In this document: piece by piece, positions 19,033 through 28,586 of the stretch
Numbering within the stretch: the stretch's first letter is position 1
Layout of the letters: every line of letters begins with the position of its first letter
Assembly: GCF_900187945.1 (NCBI RefSeq)
Contig: NZ_FYEH01000011.1
Location: 78,259 to 142,258 of the forward strand
Source: Arboricoccus pini
Lineage (GTDB): Bacteria > Pseudomonadota > Alphaproteobacteria > Geminicoccales > Geminicoccaceae
Length of the DNA: 64,000 nt
Direction: 5' to 3'
The notes under the pieces: model-generated
Databases searched by the model: none
Seen by the model: the letters and a program-made list of their open reading frames with translations, nothing else
What the model was told of the DNA's origin: nothing
Program-made: the position numbers and the translations under genes

Positions 19033-19803
19033 TTAGATTGAGGCGACGGCGAAAAGACGAGGGAAGGGCATGAGGCGACGGCCATCGGTACGAGATGGGT
19101 AGGCCTTGTCGATGCGCTGTTGATAGGCCTGACGGAACGCTGCGCGCCCGTCGTCGTCCAGCGGCTCGAGATAGGGCCGCAGACCAGTGGCGCTGACCCA
19201 GTCGACGATCGCCGAGGCATCCGCCATCTGATGGTGATAGATGGTCCGCCACACATCGACCGCCTCGGCCCGCGGCGCCATGAGGTCGTAATAGTCGTCA
19301 GGCCTTAGGATTTGCAGCCTCGCATGCGCTTCCTCGCCGATCCGGGCCGCAAAACGCGGCTCGTCCGCCGTCTCACGCATCAGCCGGTGGGTGGGCTCGT
19401 CGCGATTATCGGGCACCTGGAAAGCCAGGACGCCGCCCGGTGCCAGCATCGAGAGGAGACGCGGCAGGAGTGCCTCATGCCCGGGCACCCATTGCAAGGA
19501 GGCGTTGGCAAAGATCAGGCTCACCGGCCGGCTCGTCTCCCAGGTCAGCATGTCCGCCCGCTCGAAGCTGGCGCCGGGAAGCCGGCGGGCAGCTTTTTCC
19601 AGCATGGCGGGCGAGCTGTCGACACCAAGGATAGTGGCCGTTGGATAGCGATTTTGCAGAAGTTCCGTCGAGTTGCCGGGACCACAGCCGAGGTCGACGA
19701 CGAACGCTGCGTCGTCTAGCGGCACGGCGGCCAGCAGGTCTTGCGCCGGCCGGGTCCGCTCACGCTCGAAACGAGCATAAAGCTCTGGATTCCAGTCAGC
19801 CAT
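19033..19803 (-). CDS. tam: Trans-aconitate 2-methyltransferase
   Basis: This 256-aa SAM-dependent methyltransferase detoxifies trans-aconitate, a spontaneous isomer of cis-aconitate that inhibits aconitase, by forming its monomethyl ester. SAM motif I is VVDLGCGPGNSTELL, and Tam-typical segments MADWNPELYARFERERTRPA, IFANASLQWVPGHEALLPRL and VDVWRTIYHHQM are present. ATG 19803 starts exactly at that N-terminus. It stands alone between gnd and a luciferase-like gene. Confidence 0.93.
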   Translation of the reverse strand: MADWNPELYARFERERTRPAQDLLAAVPLDDAAFVVDLGCGPGNSTELLQNRYPTATILGVDSSPAMLEKAARRLPGASFERADMLTWETSRPVSLIFANASLQWVPGHEALLPRLLSMLAPGGVLAFQVPDNRDEPTHRLMRETADEPRFAARIGEEAHARLQILRPDDYYDLMAPRAEAVDVWRTIYHHQMADASAIVDWVSATGLRPYLEPLDDDGRAAFRQAYQQRIDKAYPSRTDGRRLMPFPRLFAVASI

Positions 19804-20172
19804 GGCGATGATCCCTGCGGTTGGACTTATCGGATTTGGAGTTTTTTGCCCGGAAAACGGCGATATGCGCTGCCACCCGGGGCGATCAACCCTCGGCCCC
19901 CCTTTTGGGGTTCCGCAATCCCGACTGCGTCCATAGCCGCTCCTTAGCGGCAGAGTCGGCCGCCTCCCTCCATTTGCTGAATACTTGCAGGTGCACAAGG
20001 CCGATGCGGCTCGATTGCAACTTGGCCGAAGCAGATTGAGGATTTCTATCTGAGAAATTGGACCGACGTTTCCAATGCTGCACAAAGATTGAAAGCTGGC
20101 TGATCGACGCTGCCGGAGCGCAGCGACGCGCTCGCGACAAGGGCCGATGTCAGGCTCCCTGGTGTCTGGCCC
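19804..20172. other. Intergenic stretch of about 370 bp without a supported gene
   Basis: Several frames are open here but none has a start with a ribosome site or a recognisable product. The region includes the promoter side of tam. An imperfect nested inverted repeat lies at about 19923-19963: outer arms CCGACT/AGTCGG and inner arms GCCGCT/AGCGGC around CCTT. It may form a cruciform or a terminator-like hairpin. Confidence 0.35.
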
Positions 20173-21183
20173 TCAAGACGAGCCCGGAGCCACCATCTTG
20201 CTGCTGGCGCCGATCTCGCTGACGATCTCATAGGAGCGCAGGCGGGCGGCGTGATCGTAAATCGCCGAGACGATCATCAACTCGTCGGCGCCCGTCTCGG
20301 CGATGAAATGCTCCAGTCCTTCCCGCACTGTTTTGGGCGAGCCGACGATTGCGTATGTCAGCATGTGCGAGGCCCGCAGCTTCTCCGAGGGCGACCAATA
20401 TGTCTCGATGTCCTTGATCGGTGGCGGATATTTGCCGGGCCGACCGCGATGCAGGTTCGTAAAGGCCTGCTGTATCGTCGTGAAGAGAAAGCGCGCTTCC
20501 TCGTCGGTATCGGCGGCCACGATGTTGACGCCCGCCATCACATGCGGGCGCGCCAGCTGCTCGCTCGGCTGGAAACGCTGGCGATAGAGGGCCAGAGCGG
20601 TCGCGAGGGCGTCGGGTGCGAAATGCGAGGCAAAGGCGTAGGGCAGGCCGAGAGCGGCTGCGAGCTGGGCGCCGTAATGGCTGGAGCCCAGGATCCAGAT
20701 CGGCACATTGAGGCCGCCGCCCGGCACGGCCTGGATTCGCTGGCCGGGTTGCACCGGTGCTAGAAAGGCCTGGAGCTCCTGGACGTCGTGAGGAAAGCTG
20801 TCGGCCGAGTTGGGATCGCGCCTGAGGGCGCGCAACGTGGCCTGATCGGTGCCGGGCGCCCGGCCGAGGCCGAGATCGATCCGCCCCGGATACAGAGTTT
20901 CGAGCGTACCGAACTGCTCGGCAATGAGCATGGGCGCGTGGTTGGGCAGCATGATGCCACCGGCACCGACGCGGATCGTTTTGGTCCCACCGGCGATATA
21001 GCCGATCACGACCGAGGTGGCGGCGCTGGCAATGCCCGGCATGTTATGATGCTCGGCCACCCAGTATCGATGATAGCCCCATCGCTCGGCATGCTGGGCC
21101 AGATCCAGCGAATGCCGCAGCGCATCGCCGGGGGAGTGACCCTCCGGGACGAATGAGAGATCGAGAACCGAGAGAGGGATCAT
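20173..21183 (-). CDS. Luciferase-like (LLM class) flavin-dependent oxidoreductase, YhbW type
   Basis: This 336-aa TIM-barrel protein is of the bacterial luciferase family. The opening [51 protein letters not shown] and [16 protein letters not shown] are the hallmark stretches of the small LLM branch (E. coli YhbW type). It presumably binds FMN or FMNH2, but the substrate is unknown. It runs divergently from the Old Yellow Enzyme gene about 200 bp away. Confidence 0.88.
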   Translation of the reverse strand: MIPLSVLDLSFVPEGHSPGDALRHSLDLAQHAERWGYHRYWVAEHHNMPGIASAATSVVIGYIAGGTKTIRVGAGGIMLPNHAPMLIAEQFGTLETLYPGRIDLGLGRAPGTDQATLRALRRDPNSADSFPHDVQELQAFLAPVQPGQRIQAVPGGGLNVPIWILGSSHYGAQLAAALGLPYAFASHFAPDALATALALYRQRFQPSEQLARPHVMAGVNIVAADTDEEARFLFTTIQQAFTNLHRGRPGKYPPPIKDIETYWSPSEKLRASHMLTYAIVGSPKTVREGLEHFIAETGADELMIVSAIYDHAARLRSYEIVSEIGASSKMVAPGSS

Positions 21184-21381
21184 AAAATCTGTCCGGTTGG
21201 GTGCACCGCCCGCGGGCACCATGGCCTTTTGCCGCATATGGCTCGACCGCGGCCTGCTTCAATTGTCGTTCAACTCTTGCGGTCGGCCCAGGGGCACCAT
21301 AAGTTCGATAAACGTCGAACATCGACGAAAATGATCCGGCGTCAATTGCCGGTCCATCATTACCTTGAACGAGACCGCAGC

Positions 21382-22446
21382 ATGCCCAGCCTTTTCGATC
21401 CTCTTCGCCTCGGTGACCTTGAGATTCCAAACCGTATCGTCATGGCTCCGCTGACGCGCCTGCGGTCCGACGATACGGTCCATGTGCCGACGCCCCTCAT
21501 GGTCGAGTATTACTGCCAGCGCGCCAGCGCTGGTCTCATTCTGACCGAAGCCACGCCCGTGACCCCCCAGGGTATTGGCTATCCACGCGTGCCCGGCATC
21601 TGGAGCGACGCCCAGGTCGAGGGCTGGAAGGCGATCACGCAGGCCGTCCACGCGGCCGGCGGCAGGATCTTCATGCAGCTCTGGCATGTGGGCCGCATTT
21701 CCGATCCGATCTACTTGAACGGCGAATCGCCGGTGGCGCCCAGCGCCATCCGCCCGGCCGGGACCGTGAGCCTAGTGCGACCACAAAAGGAATACGTGAC
21801 GCCCCGCGCGCTTGAGAGCCACGAAATTCCAGGCATCGTCGCCGCCTACAAGCAGGGCGCCAACAACGCCAAGCGGGCGGGCTTCGACGGCGTGGAGATC
21901 CACGGTGCCAATGGTTATCTACTGGACCAGTTCCTGCAGGACGGAACAAACAAGCGAACCGATGCCTATGGAGGCCCGATTGAGAATCGGGCCCGGCTGA
22001 TGCTCGAAGTCACGGACGCGGCGATCGACGTCTGGGGTGCTGGTCGCGTCGGCATGCATTTGGCGCCGCGTCGCGACAGCCATGACATGAGCGATTCCAA
22101 TCCTGAGGGCACATTCGGCTACGTGGCCGAGCAGCTCAAGCAGCGGAAGATCGCCTTCATCTGCGCGCGCGAAGCGGAGGGGCCGGACAGCCTCGGGCCA
22201 AAGCTGAAGCGGATCTTCGGCGGGCCCTATATCGCCAATGAAAGCTTCACCTTCGAAGCGGCGCAGGCGAGCCTCGCGCGTGGCGACGCCGATGCCGTCG
22301 CGTTCGGCAAGCTCTTCATCGCCAATCCCGACCTCGTGGCCCGCTTCGCCCAGCGCGCTCCTTTGAATACGCCCGATCCCACCACCTTCTACAGCCACGA
22401 CAAAATCGGCTATATAGACTATCCAAGCCTGCCCGTCGCCGCCTGA
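21382..22446 (+). CDS. Old Yellow Enzyme-family alkene reductase (NemA-like)
   Basis: This 354-aa FMN-containing ene-reductase uses NAD(P)H to reduce activated double bonds (enones, maleimides, nitro compounds). It has the full OYE set: IPNRIVMAPLTRLRS, FMQLWHVGRIS, the substrate-binding His/Asn pair in VEIHGANGYLLDQFLQDGTN, and RTDAYGGPIENRARL. ATG 21382 gives MPSLFDPLRLGDLEIPNR, the usual start; an upstream in-frame Met would add about 17 unlike residues. The ArsR gene follows 46 bp later on the same strand, a common arrangement for electrophile-induced OYE genes. Confidence 0.93.
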   Translation: MPSLFDPLRLGDLEIPNRIVMAPLTRLRSDDTVHVPTPLMVEYYCQRASAGLILTEATPVTPQGIGYPRVPGIWSDAQVEGWKAITQAVHAAGGRIFMQLWHVGRISDPIYLNGESPVAPSAIRPAGTVSLVRPQKEYVTPRALESHEIPGIVAAYKQGANNAKRAGFDGVEIHGANGYLLDQFLQDGTNKRTDAYGGPIENRARLMLEVTDAAIDVWGAGRVGMHLAPRRDSHDMSDSNPEGTFGYVAEQLKQRKIAFICAREAEGPDSLGPKLKRIFGGPYIANESFTFEAAQASLARGDADAVAFGKLFIANPDLVARFAQRAPLNTPDPTTFYSHDKIGYIDYPSLPVAA

Positions 22447-22492
22447 GGCTAGGGCAAAACCGACCGTCGCCAATCGAGCCCCGATTGATCTC

Positions 22493-22864
22493 ATGCCGCC
22501 AGCAACCCATTGCCGCCAGCTCGTCTGTCCTGCTGCCGAGGACACGTCGTTGCCGGCCGTGCTGGCGGCCCTCTCGGACCCGACCCGGCTGGCTCTCGTC
22601 ATGGTCCTGGCAGAGCATGGCGAACAGCCTTGGGGCGATTTCGACCTCAGAATCGGCAAATCGACATTTAGCCATCACGTAAAGGTATTGCGGGAGGCGG
22701 GCCTCCTGCATCATCGCCGCGAGGGCACGCGCTGCTGGATTTCGCTGCGCCGCGACCTGAAGAGCGGCTATGGCGAGGTTCTGGCCATGCTGCTCAAGCT
22801 TGCGGCCGACGATCCGCTCGTGGCGGAGCTAGCCGCCACCGCTCGCCTGCCATTGCCGGCCTGA
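22493..22864 (+). CDS. ArsR-family winged-helix regulator
   Basis: This 123-aa protein is almost wholly a winged helix-turn-helix: VLAALSDPTRLALVMVLAEH (helix 1-2) and GKSTFSHHVKVLREAGLLHHR (recognition helix), then the wing EGTRCWISLR. The CxC metal site of ArsR or SmtB is absent; two Cys residues near the N-terminus (7 and 12) and one in the wing could sense thiol-reactive compounds. Placed between an OYE gene and a CHAP lipoprotein gene, it probably controls one or both. Confidence 0.88.
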   Translation: MPPATHCRQLVCPAAEDTSLPAVLAALSDPTRLALVMVLAEHGEQPWGDFDLRIGKSTFSHHVKVLREAGLLHHRREGTRCWISLRRDLKSGYGEVLAMLLKLAADDPLVAELAATARLPLPA

Positions 22865-22866
22865 GA

Positions 22867-23382
22867 TTGCCAAGCCCGTCGCGATGGATCGCAGCGGCTG
22901 AACCCGCGATCTCCCGCGCCGATCTCGTGCGCGGGACCGGATGGCTGGGCACCGCCGCGGCCCTGACGGCACTCGCAGCTTGCGCCACGCGCGGGCCTGG
23001 AAGCGCGGCCAGCACGCTCGAATGCGCGCCTTATGCGCGACGCGTCACCGGCGTCGCGCTTTACGGCGATGGCGCCGATTGGTGGACGCAGGCAGCCGGA
23101 CACTATCGCCGCACGAAAGAGCCGGCGAAAGGCGCCATCATCGTCTTTGCCCGCACATCGAGGCTCGTGCATGGCCATGTCTCGGTCGTGGAGAGCCTGA
23201 TCAGCGAGCGACGAATCACCGTCCGGCATGCCAACTGGGTGCCCGGCCGTATCACCACAGCGCAGCCGGTCGTCGACGTCTCGCCCGGCAATGACTGGTC
23301 GCGAGTCCGCGTCTGGTGGCAGCCGACCGACAGCCTCGGCATCACGGTCTACCCGGTGCTGGGCTTCATCTTGCCAGCATGA
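22867..23382 (+). CDS. CHAP-domain putative lipoprotein (cell-wall amidase/peptidase fold)
   Basis: This 171-aa protein begins only 2 bp after the arsR stop, at a TTG start. A hydrophobic segment ending ALTALAAC (about 28-39) resembles a lipobox, and the Cys would become the lipidated residue. The rest is a CHAP-like NlpC/P60-type fold: the nucleophile Cys in LECAPYARRVTG, GAIIVFARTSRLVHGHVSVVE with the catalytic His, and ITVRHANWVPGR. Such proteins cut peptidoglycan peptides. The N-terminus is unusual for a lipoprotein, since the charged region is long, so export is an inference. Confidence 0.75.
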   Translation: MPSPSRWIAAAEPAISRADLVRGTGWLGTAAALTALAACATRGPGSAASTLECAPYARRVTGVALYGDGADWWTQAAGHYRRTKEPAKGAIIVFARTSRLVHGHVSVVESLISERRITVRHANWVPGRITTAQPVVDVSPGNDWSRVRVWWQPTDSLGITVYPVLGFILPA

Positions 23383-23388
23383 ACGAGG

Positions 23389-23811
23389 TCAGCCGAGGCA
23401 GGCCTCGAGCGCCAGTTCATAGGAGCGCGCGCCAAAGCCGGCGATCACCCCTTTGGCCACGGCACTGATATAGGAATGGTGCCGGAAGGCCTCGCGCGCA
23501 AAAGTGTTGGAGAGATGCAGCTCGATCACCTCCGCGCCGACGGCCTTGATTGCGTCATGAAGGGCGATCGAGGTGTGGGTATAGGCAGCGGCATTGAGGA
23601 CGATCTTCTGGCCGGCCAGGCCCGCTTCCTGGATCCAGGTCACGAGATCGCCCTCATGGTTGGATTGGCGAAAGACAATCGCGGCCCGGCCATCGGCGCG
23701 ACGGCGCAGGCTGGCCTCGATGTCGGCCAGCGTGGTGGCGCCATAGATGGCAGGCTCGCGCGTGCCCAGGAGATTGAGGTTCGGACCGTTCAAGAAAACG
23801 ATGGTCTGCAT
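23389..23811 (-). CDS. aroQ: Type II 3-dehydroquinate dehydratase
   Basis: This 140-aa enzyme carries out the third step of the shikimate pathway: 3-dehydroquinate to 3-dehydroshikimate. The signature [18 protein letters not shown] holds the catalytic Tyr, [14 protein letters not shown] follows, and the anion site is [22 protein letters not shown] 23811 ([11 protein letters not shown]) is right; the upstream Met would add 20 unrelated residues. It is slightly shorter than typical (about 145-150). It follows folD on the same strand, and its 3' end faces the CHAP gene with only 6 bp between. Confidence 0.95.
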   Translation of the reverse strand: MQTIVFLNGPNLNLLGTREPAIYGATTLADIEASLRRRADGRAAIVFRQSNHEGDLVTWIQEAGLAGQKIVLNAAAYTHTSIALHDAIKAVGAEVIELHLSNTFAREAFRHHSYISAVAKGVIAGFGARSYELALEACLG

Positions 23812-23893
23812 ACGCGCTGCTTCCTTCCGCTCAAGTACAGATAGCGCGGTTTGAGATCTCAGAGAAATCACCGAGCGCCGTCAGGGCCGGAGT

Positions 23894-24763
23894 TCAGCCG
23901 ATCTGAACGCGCGCTGCCTTCAAGGTGTTCTGCAAAAGACAGGCGATCGTCATCGGCCCGACGCCGCCCGGTACCGGCGTAATATGCCCAGCCACCGCCA
24001 AGGCTTCCTCGAAATCGACGTCGCCCACGATCTTGCCCTTGCCGCCGTCCACGGCCGGCAGGCGGTTGATGCCGACATCGATGACTGTGGCACCCGGCTT
24101 GATCCAATCGCCCTTGACCATGCGCGGACGGCCGACCGCAGCCACCAGGATGTCGGCCCGACGGCATTCGCCCGGCAGATCCCTGGTGCGCGAATGGGCG
24201 ATCGTCACGGTGCAACTCTCGGCCAGCAGCAGCTGTGCCATGGGTTTGCCGACGATGTTGGAGCGACCGAGCACTAAAGCCCGCATGCCCGCGAGATCGC
24301 CGTGGATCGACTTCAGCAATTGCAGGCACCCGGACGGCGTGCAGGGGACAAGGGCACTCTGCCCGGTGGCAAGGCGGCCGGCGTTGATGACATGAAACCC
24401 GTCGACATCCTTTTCCGGCGCGATCGCATCCAGGACGGCGGCATCGTCGATATGCGGTGGCAAGGGGAGCTGCACCAGGATGCCATGCACCTCCGGCGCA
24501 GAGTTCAGGCGGCGGATCAGGGCCAGAAGGTCGGCCTCGCTCGTCGCCTCTTCCAGCCGGTGCTCGTAAGAGCGCATGCCGATCTCGACCGTGCGCCTGG
24601 CCTTGCTGCCCACATAGATCTGGCTGGCCGGATCATGGCCGACGACGACCACGGCCAGGCCCGGCACAAGGTCATGTTCCTTCTTGAAAGCACGAACATC
24701 ATCTTCGAGCGCTCGCAACAGCCCGTCGGCAAACGCCTTGCCGTCGATCACCTCTGCGCTCAT
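23894..24763 (-). CDS. folD: Methylenetetrahydrofolate dehydrogenase / methenyl-THF cyclohydrolase
   Basis: This 289-aa bifunctional enzyme interconverts 5,10-methylene-THF, methenyl-THF and 10-formyl-THF with NADP. Key stretches are [15 protein letters not shown] (catalytic Lys), [27 protein letters not shown] (Rossmann) and the terminal [14 protein letters not shown]. It lies 75 bp downstream of soxG on the same strand. This fits the known pairing of sarcosine oxidase, which forms methylene-THF, with folate enzymes. Confidence 0.96.
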   Translation of the reverse strand: MSAEVIDGKAFADGLLRALEDDVRAFKKEHDLVPGLAVVVVGHDPASQIYVGSKARRTVEIGMRSYEHRLEEATSEADLLALIRRLNSAPEVHGILVQLPLPPHIDDAAVLDAIAPEKDVDGFHVINAGRLATGQSALVPCTPSGCLQLLKSIHGDLAGMRALVLGRSNIVGKPMAQLLLAESCTVTIAHSRTRDLPGECRRADILVAAVGRPRMVKGDWIKPGATVIDVGINRLPAVDGGKGKIVGDVDFEEALAVAGHITPVPGGVGPMTIACLLQNTLKAARVQIG

Positions 24764-24838
24764 GAACCCTTCTCCCGGAGCCTTGCCTGCATGTCCTCTT
24801 AGCGCATGCCACGAACGATGCGCCAAGGAACAGGGGCG

Positions 24839-25351
24839 TCATGTCGCGTCGATGCCATCCGGGCCGGCCGTTTCCTTCAGCCAGGCAAGGAAGGAACGAT
24901 AATAGCTGCGGGTCACCGCGAGCTCGAGACGGTCAGCGTCGGTCAGCCAGAGAACGACATTGATCCCGGCGATGGCTGTCACCGCCGCATCGCCCGGTGC
25001 GAGGCGCTCGACGTCGATCGCTGCGCCCGAGGCCAGTACCCGCCGCCAGCCGCCGCCGGTCAGCGACAGACACACATAGGCGCTGTCCATGTCGAGGATC
25101 GAGGCGCCCTCGCCCAATTGGCGGGCGAGGGCCGTCTGATCGATCCCGCCCAGAATAAGCCACTTGCCGGGCGCGATCGCTACCCGGTCGACCCCATCGA
25201 TACGGCTTGCCCGCGCGACCCGCAGGCCCAACTGCGCCGCGACGATTTGGGCGGCATTCGCGGCCGCCATGACGAGCAAGATGGCCTCGTCGCGAATCTC
25301 GACATGCAGCAGTCCGGCTTTCGGCGCGGTTTCAAGCCCGGTTTCAAGCAA
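24839..25351 (-). CDS. soxG: Sarcosine oxidase gamma subunit
   Basis: This is the small subunit of heterotetrameric sarcosine oxidase (soxBDAG). About 170 aa if it starts at TTG 25351, which is preceded by AAGGGAG at good spacing and overlaps the soxA stop by 8 bp. A longer reading from ATG 25417 (192 aa) would overlap soxA by 74 bp. Recognisable parts are VAIAPGKWLILGG, the VCLSLTGGGWRRVLASG region and FLAWLKETAG at the end. SoxG has a GcvT-like fold without its own cofactor and stabilises the complex. Confidence 0.88.
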   Translation of the reverse strand: MLETGLETAPKAGLLHVEIRDEAILLVMAAANAAQIVAAQLGLRVARASRIDGVDRVAIAPGKWLILGGIDQTALARQLGEGASILDMDSAYVCLSLTGGGWRRVLASGAAIDVERLAPGDAAVTAIAGINVVLWLTDADRLELAVTRSYYRSFLAWLKETAGPDGIDAT

Positions 25352-28307
25352 GGACGCGGCTCCCTTCAGGGTCGACGAAGACGGGCGCGACGATCCGGGC
25401 CAGGGCATCGCCGTCACGCAGGGGGTCGACGACGCGGATGGTCTGGCCCAATCGCTCGGGCCCCCCGGACAGAAGCGCCAGGGCGATGGGATGGCCCAGC
25501 GTCGGCGAATACGCGGCCGAGGTCACATAACCCTGGTCGACGGAAGCTGCCGGGCGCTCTCCCTCTGGTACCAGATGCGCGCCGACCGGCAGCTTGGCCC
25601 TGCCATCCAGCGGCACGAGACCGACCAGCCGCATCCGGTGCAAATCGTTGAGTGCCGGCCTTGCGGCCATCACCCGGCCGATAAAATCCTTCTTCCGTGA
25701 CAGCAGGCGGCCGAGGCCGAGGTCGAAGGCGGTGGTCCGTCCGTTTAGCTCGGCACCGCCGACATGACCCTTTTCGATCCGCATCACGCCCAGCGCCTCG
25801 CTGCCATAGGCAGAGCCGCCCAGCGTTTCGGCCGCATGCACGAGCGAGCGCCAAAGCGCCGCGCCGAACCGCGCCGGGACGGCCAGCTCGAAGGCAAGCT
25901 CGCCCGAGAAGGAAAGCCGGAAGAGCCGGCCGCGCACGCCGCCTATCTCGATGGGGCGGCAGCCCATATGGGGCAGGTCGCCATTCTCGAGCGGGGTCGA
26001 CGGCAGGATGCCTGAGAGCAACGCGCGCGCTTTGGGGCCGGCAACAGCGAATTGCGCCCATTGCTCGGTGACCGAGGCCATGCGGACATCGAGTTGCGGC
26101 CAGAGCACCTGATGGCAATATTCCAGATGCATCATGACGTTGGCGGCATTGGCCGTCGTTGTCGAGACGAGATAATCCGTATCGCCCAGCCGCGCCGCCG
26201 TACCGTCATCCATGACAAACCCGTCCTCGCGCAGCATGAGCCCATAGCGGACCTTGCCGACCGCGAGGCCGGAAAAGCCGTTCACATAGACCTTGTCGAG
26301 AAAGATGCCGGCATCCGGGCCGAGGACGGCGATCTTGCCCAGAGTGGAGACGTCGGCGACGCCAACGTGAGCGCGCACGGTCAGGACTTCGCGATCGACC
26401 GCCTGACGCCAGTTCGTCTCGCCGGGCCGCGCGAAATACTGCGCCCGCTTCCAGAGGCCGGCGTCCATGAAGGGTGCGGCGGCGGCCGCGGCCCAGTCGT
26501 GGCTGGCGGTCAGGCGCGTCGGGCGGAACTGCCGACCACGATGCCGGCCGGCAAGCGCGCCGATCGCTACCGGCACCTGCGGCGGCCGCGCCCGCGTCGT
26601 GCCCAGGCCGGCCGGGCCGACTTTTTCGAGATCGGCCATGATCGCCTGGCCCAGGATCGCCATCGACTTGCCCTGGTCGGTTGCCATGCCCAGCGTCGTA
26701 TAGCGCTTGAGATGCTCAACAGCCTTGAAGCCCTCGCGATGCGCCAGTTCCACGTCCTTAACGGTCACGTCGTGCTGCAGGTCGACAAAAGCCTTGCCCG
26801 AAGCACCCTCGACCCGCCAGAGCGGAGTCGTGCGAGCGGGATCGTCGCTGGCGATCGGCATGTCGAAGGCCGGCACCCGCCTCTCCAGTTCGCCCAGGAC
26901 GGCCAGGGCCGCCTCGACCCCGCCCCTGAAGGCCTCACCCAGGCCAAAGGCGCCAGCGGCGGCACCGGCTACCCGCATCCAGGATGGCGTCTTTCCCGGC
27001 AAGAACGCCGCCGCCGTCTCGGACCATTCGGGCTTGCCGCCCAGATGCGTCGAGAGACCCAGATTGCTGTTCCACCCGCCGCTTACCGCCAACGCCTCAA
27101 TGGGTAGCCAAGTGGTGCCGCGCGCGCTCCTGAGATAGGCGCCGTTCAGGCCCGTGGCACCGGTGGCGTCCTCCACCCTGGCCCCCAGCTCCACGCGCAG
27201 GCCCAGACGGCGGCCGCGCTCGACGAGGTCGGCGGCGACATCGGCCCGCGCATCGGCGAGGAACGGCACCTCGATGCCGGCTGCGGCAAGGTCGAAGGCG
27301 GTCTTCCAGCCATCGTCGCTGGAGGTGAAGACGGCGATACGCGATGCGGCCGCCACGCCGAAGCGATGCAGATAGGTCCGCACGGCCGAGGCCAGCATGA
27401 CGCCCGGCCGGTCATTGCCGCCAAAGGCGATCCCGCGTTCGATACCGCCGGTTGCGAGAACGGCGCGGGCGGCGACGATCTGCCAATAACGCTGGCGCAC
27501 CTGTCCCGGCTCCGGCTCGGGAAGGTGGTCGGCGACTTTCTCGATCGCGCCGAACGTGCCGTCGTCATAGGCGCCAAAGACGGCTGTGCGCTTGAGGATG
27601 CGGACATTGGGTAGGGTCTCGAGCTCCGCCTCGACCCGCCGCGCCCAGAGATGGGCCGGCGCATCGTCGATCAGGAAGGCTTCGGCCAGCAGTCGGCCAC
27701 CCAGGAGGAAATCCTCCTCGGCCAGAATAACCCGGGCTCCGGATCTGGCGGCCAGAAGGGCGGCAATCAAGCCGGCAGGTCCCGCGCCGACGACCAGAAG
27801 GTCGGCATGCGCATAGCATTTCTCGTAGCTGTCCGGGTCCGGCAGGCCACTGGCCCGGCCGAGGCCGGCAGCCCGACGGATCGCGGGCTCGTAGAGCTTC
27901 TCCCAGAAATGGCGCGGCCACATGAAGGTCTTGTAGTAGAAACCAGCCGCCAGCAACGGGGAGGCTAGTTGGTTGACCGCCATCAGATCGAGGCCAAGCG
28001 ACGGCCAGCGATTCTGGCTCCGCGCCGAAAGACCGTCAAAAAGCTCGACCGTCGTCGCCTTGGTGTTGGGCTCAAGCCGCGCGCCTTCGCGGAGCTCGAC
28101 CAGGGCGTTCGGCTCCTCTGGCCCGGCCGTGACGATGCCGCGCGCCCGGTGATATTTGAACGAGCGCCCAACTACCCGCACGCCATTGGCGAGGAGGGCC
28201 GCTGCCAGCGTATCGCCCGCCACGCCCTGCAGGGGAAGACCGTCAAATTGGAAATCGAGCTTCTGTGCCGGGTCGATGCCGGTGCCCGGACGGCGCTGCC
28301 GCGGCAT
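25344..28307 (-). CDS. soxA: Sarcosine oxidase alpha subunit
   Basis: This 987-aa large subunit has three parts: an N-terminal 2Fe-2S-ferredoxin-like fold (FQFDGLPLQGVAGDTLAAALL, about 18-100), a FAD/NAD-binding oxidoreductase region (LLVVGAGPAGLIAALLAA near 170-188; GGIERGIAFGGNDRPGV), and a C-terminal aminomethyltransferase-type, THF-binding domain (about 600-980) that captures the released methyl as methylene-THF. The start is GTG-ATG at 28310/28307, overlapping the soxD stop (TGATG). The size matches the family's 960-1000 residues. Confidence 0.95.
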   Translation of the reverse strand: MPRQRRPGTGIDPAQKLDFQFDGLPLQGVAGDTLAAALLANGVRVVGRSFKYHRARGIVTAGPEEPNALVELREGARLEPNTKATTVELFDGLSARSQNRWPSLGLDLMAVNQLASPLLAAGFYYKTFMWPRHFWEKLYEPAIRRAAGLGRASGLPDPDSYEKCYAHADLLVVGAGPAGLIAALLAARSGARVILAEEDFLLGGRLLAEAFLIDDAPAHLWARRVEAELETLPNVRILKRTAVFGAYDDGTFGAIEKVADHLPEPEPGQVRQRYWQIVAARAVLATGGIERGIAFGGNDRPGVMLASAVRTYLHRFGVAAASRIAVFTSSDDGWKTAFDLAAAGIEVPFLADARADVAADLVERGRRLGLRVELGARVEDATGATGLNGAYLRSARGTTWLPIEALAVSGGWNSNLGLSTHLGGKPEWSETAAAFLPGKTPSWMRVAGAAAGAFGLGEAFRGGVEAALAVLGELERRVPAFDMPIASDDPARTTPLWRVEGASGKAFVDLQHDVTVKDVELAHREGFKAVEHLKRYTTLGMATDQGKSMAILGQAIMADLEKVGPAGLGTTRARPPQVPVAIGALAGRHRGRQFRPTRLTASHDWAAAAAAPFMDAGLWKRAQYFARPGETNWRQAVDREVLTVRAHVGVADVSTLGKIAVLGPDAGIFLDKVYVNGFSGLAVGKVRYGLMLREDGFVMDDGTAARLGDTDYLVSTTTANAANVMMHLEYCHQVLWPQLDVRMASVTEQWAQFAVAGPKARALLSGILPSTPLENGDLPHMGCRPIEIGGVRGRLFRLSFSGELAFELAVPARFGAALWRSLVHAAETLGGSAYGSEALGVMRIEKGHVGGAELNGRTTAFDLGLGRLLSRKKDFIGRVMAARPALNDLHRMRLVGLVPLDGRAKLPVGAHLVPEGERPAASVDQGYVTSAAYSPTLGHPIALALLSGGPERLGQTIRVVDPLRDGDALARIVAPVFVDPEGSRVLA

Positions 28308-28573
28308 CACGGCTGGTCGTTACGGGCAAGCGCGACGCGGCCGATCGCGTGGGTCGCCGTGTCGCGTTCGACCACGAGCCAGGCGCGGCAGCCGGCTGCA
28401 TGATACCAATGCTCGCGATGCGGACCGCGCGGATTGGCCCGCAGATAGACATAATCGGCAAAGGCGGATGCGGCATTGGCTGCGTCGGGATCGGGCCGGC
28501 GCAGGGTCGCATCGCCACGATAGGTGAATTCCCGAAGGTCGCGGGGGCCGCAGAAGGGGCAGGTCAGGCGCAT
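28307..28573 (-). CDS. soxD: Sarcosine oxidase delta subunit
   Basis: This 88-aa zinc-binding subunit has the CPFCGPRD knuckle (Cys 5 and 8), and WYHAAGCRAWLVVERD supplies the His and fourth Cys. ATG 28573 gives MRLTCPFCG, the standard start. It sits between soxB (13 bp upstream) and soxA (overlapping stop/start). Confidence 0.95.
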   Translation of the reverse strand: MRLTCPFCGPRDLREFTYRGDATLRRPDPDAANAASAFADYVYLRANPRGPHREHWYHAAGCRAWLVVERDTATHAIGRVALARNDQP

Positions 28574-28586
28574 GCGGTGATGAGAC

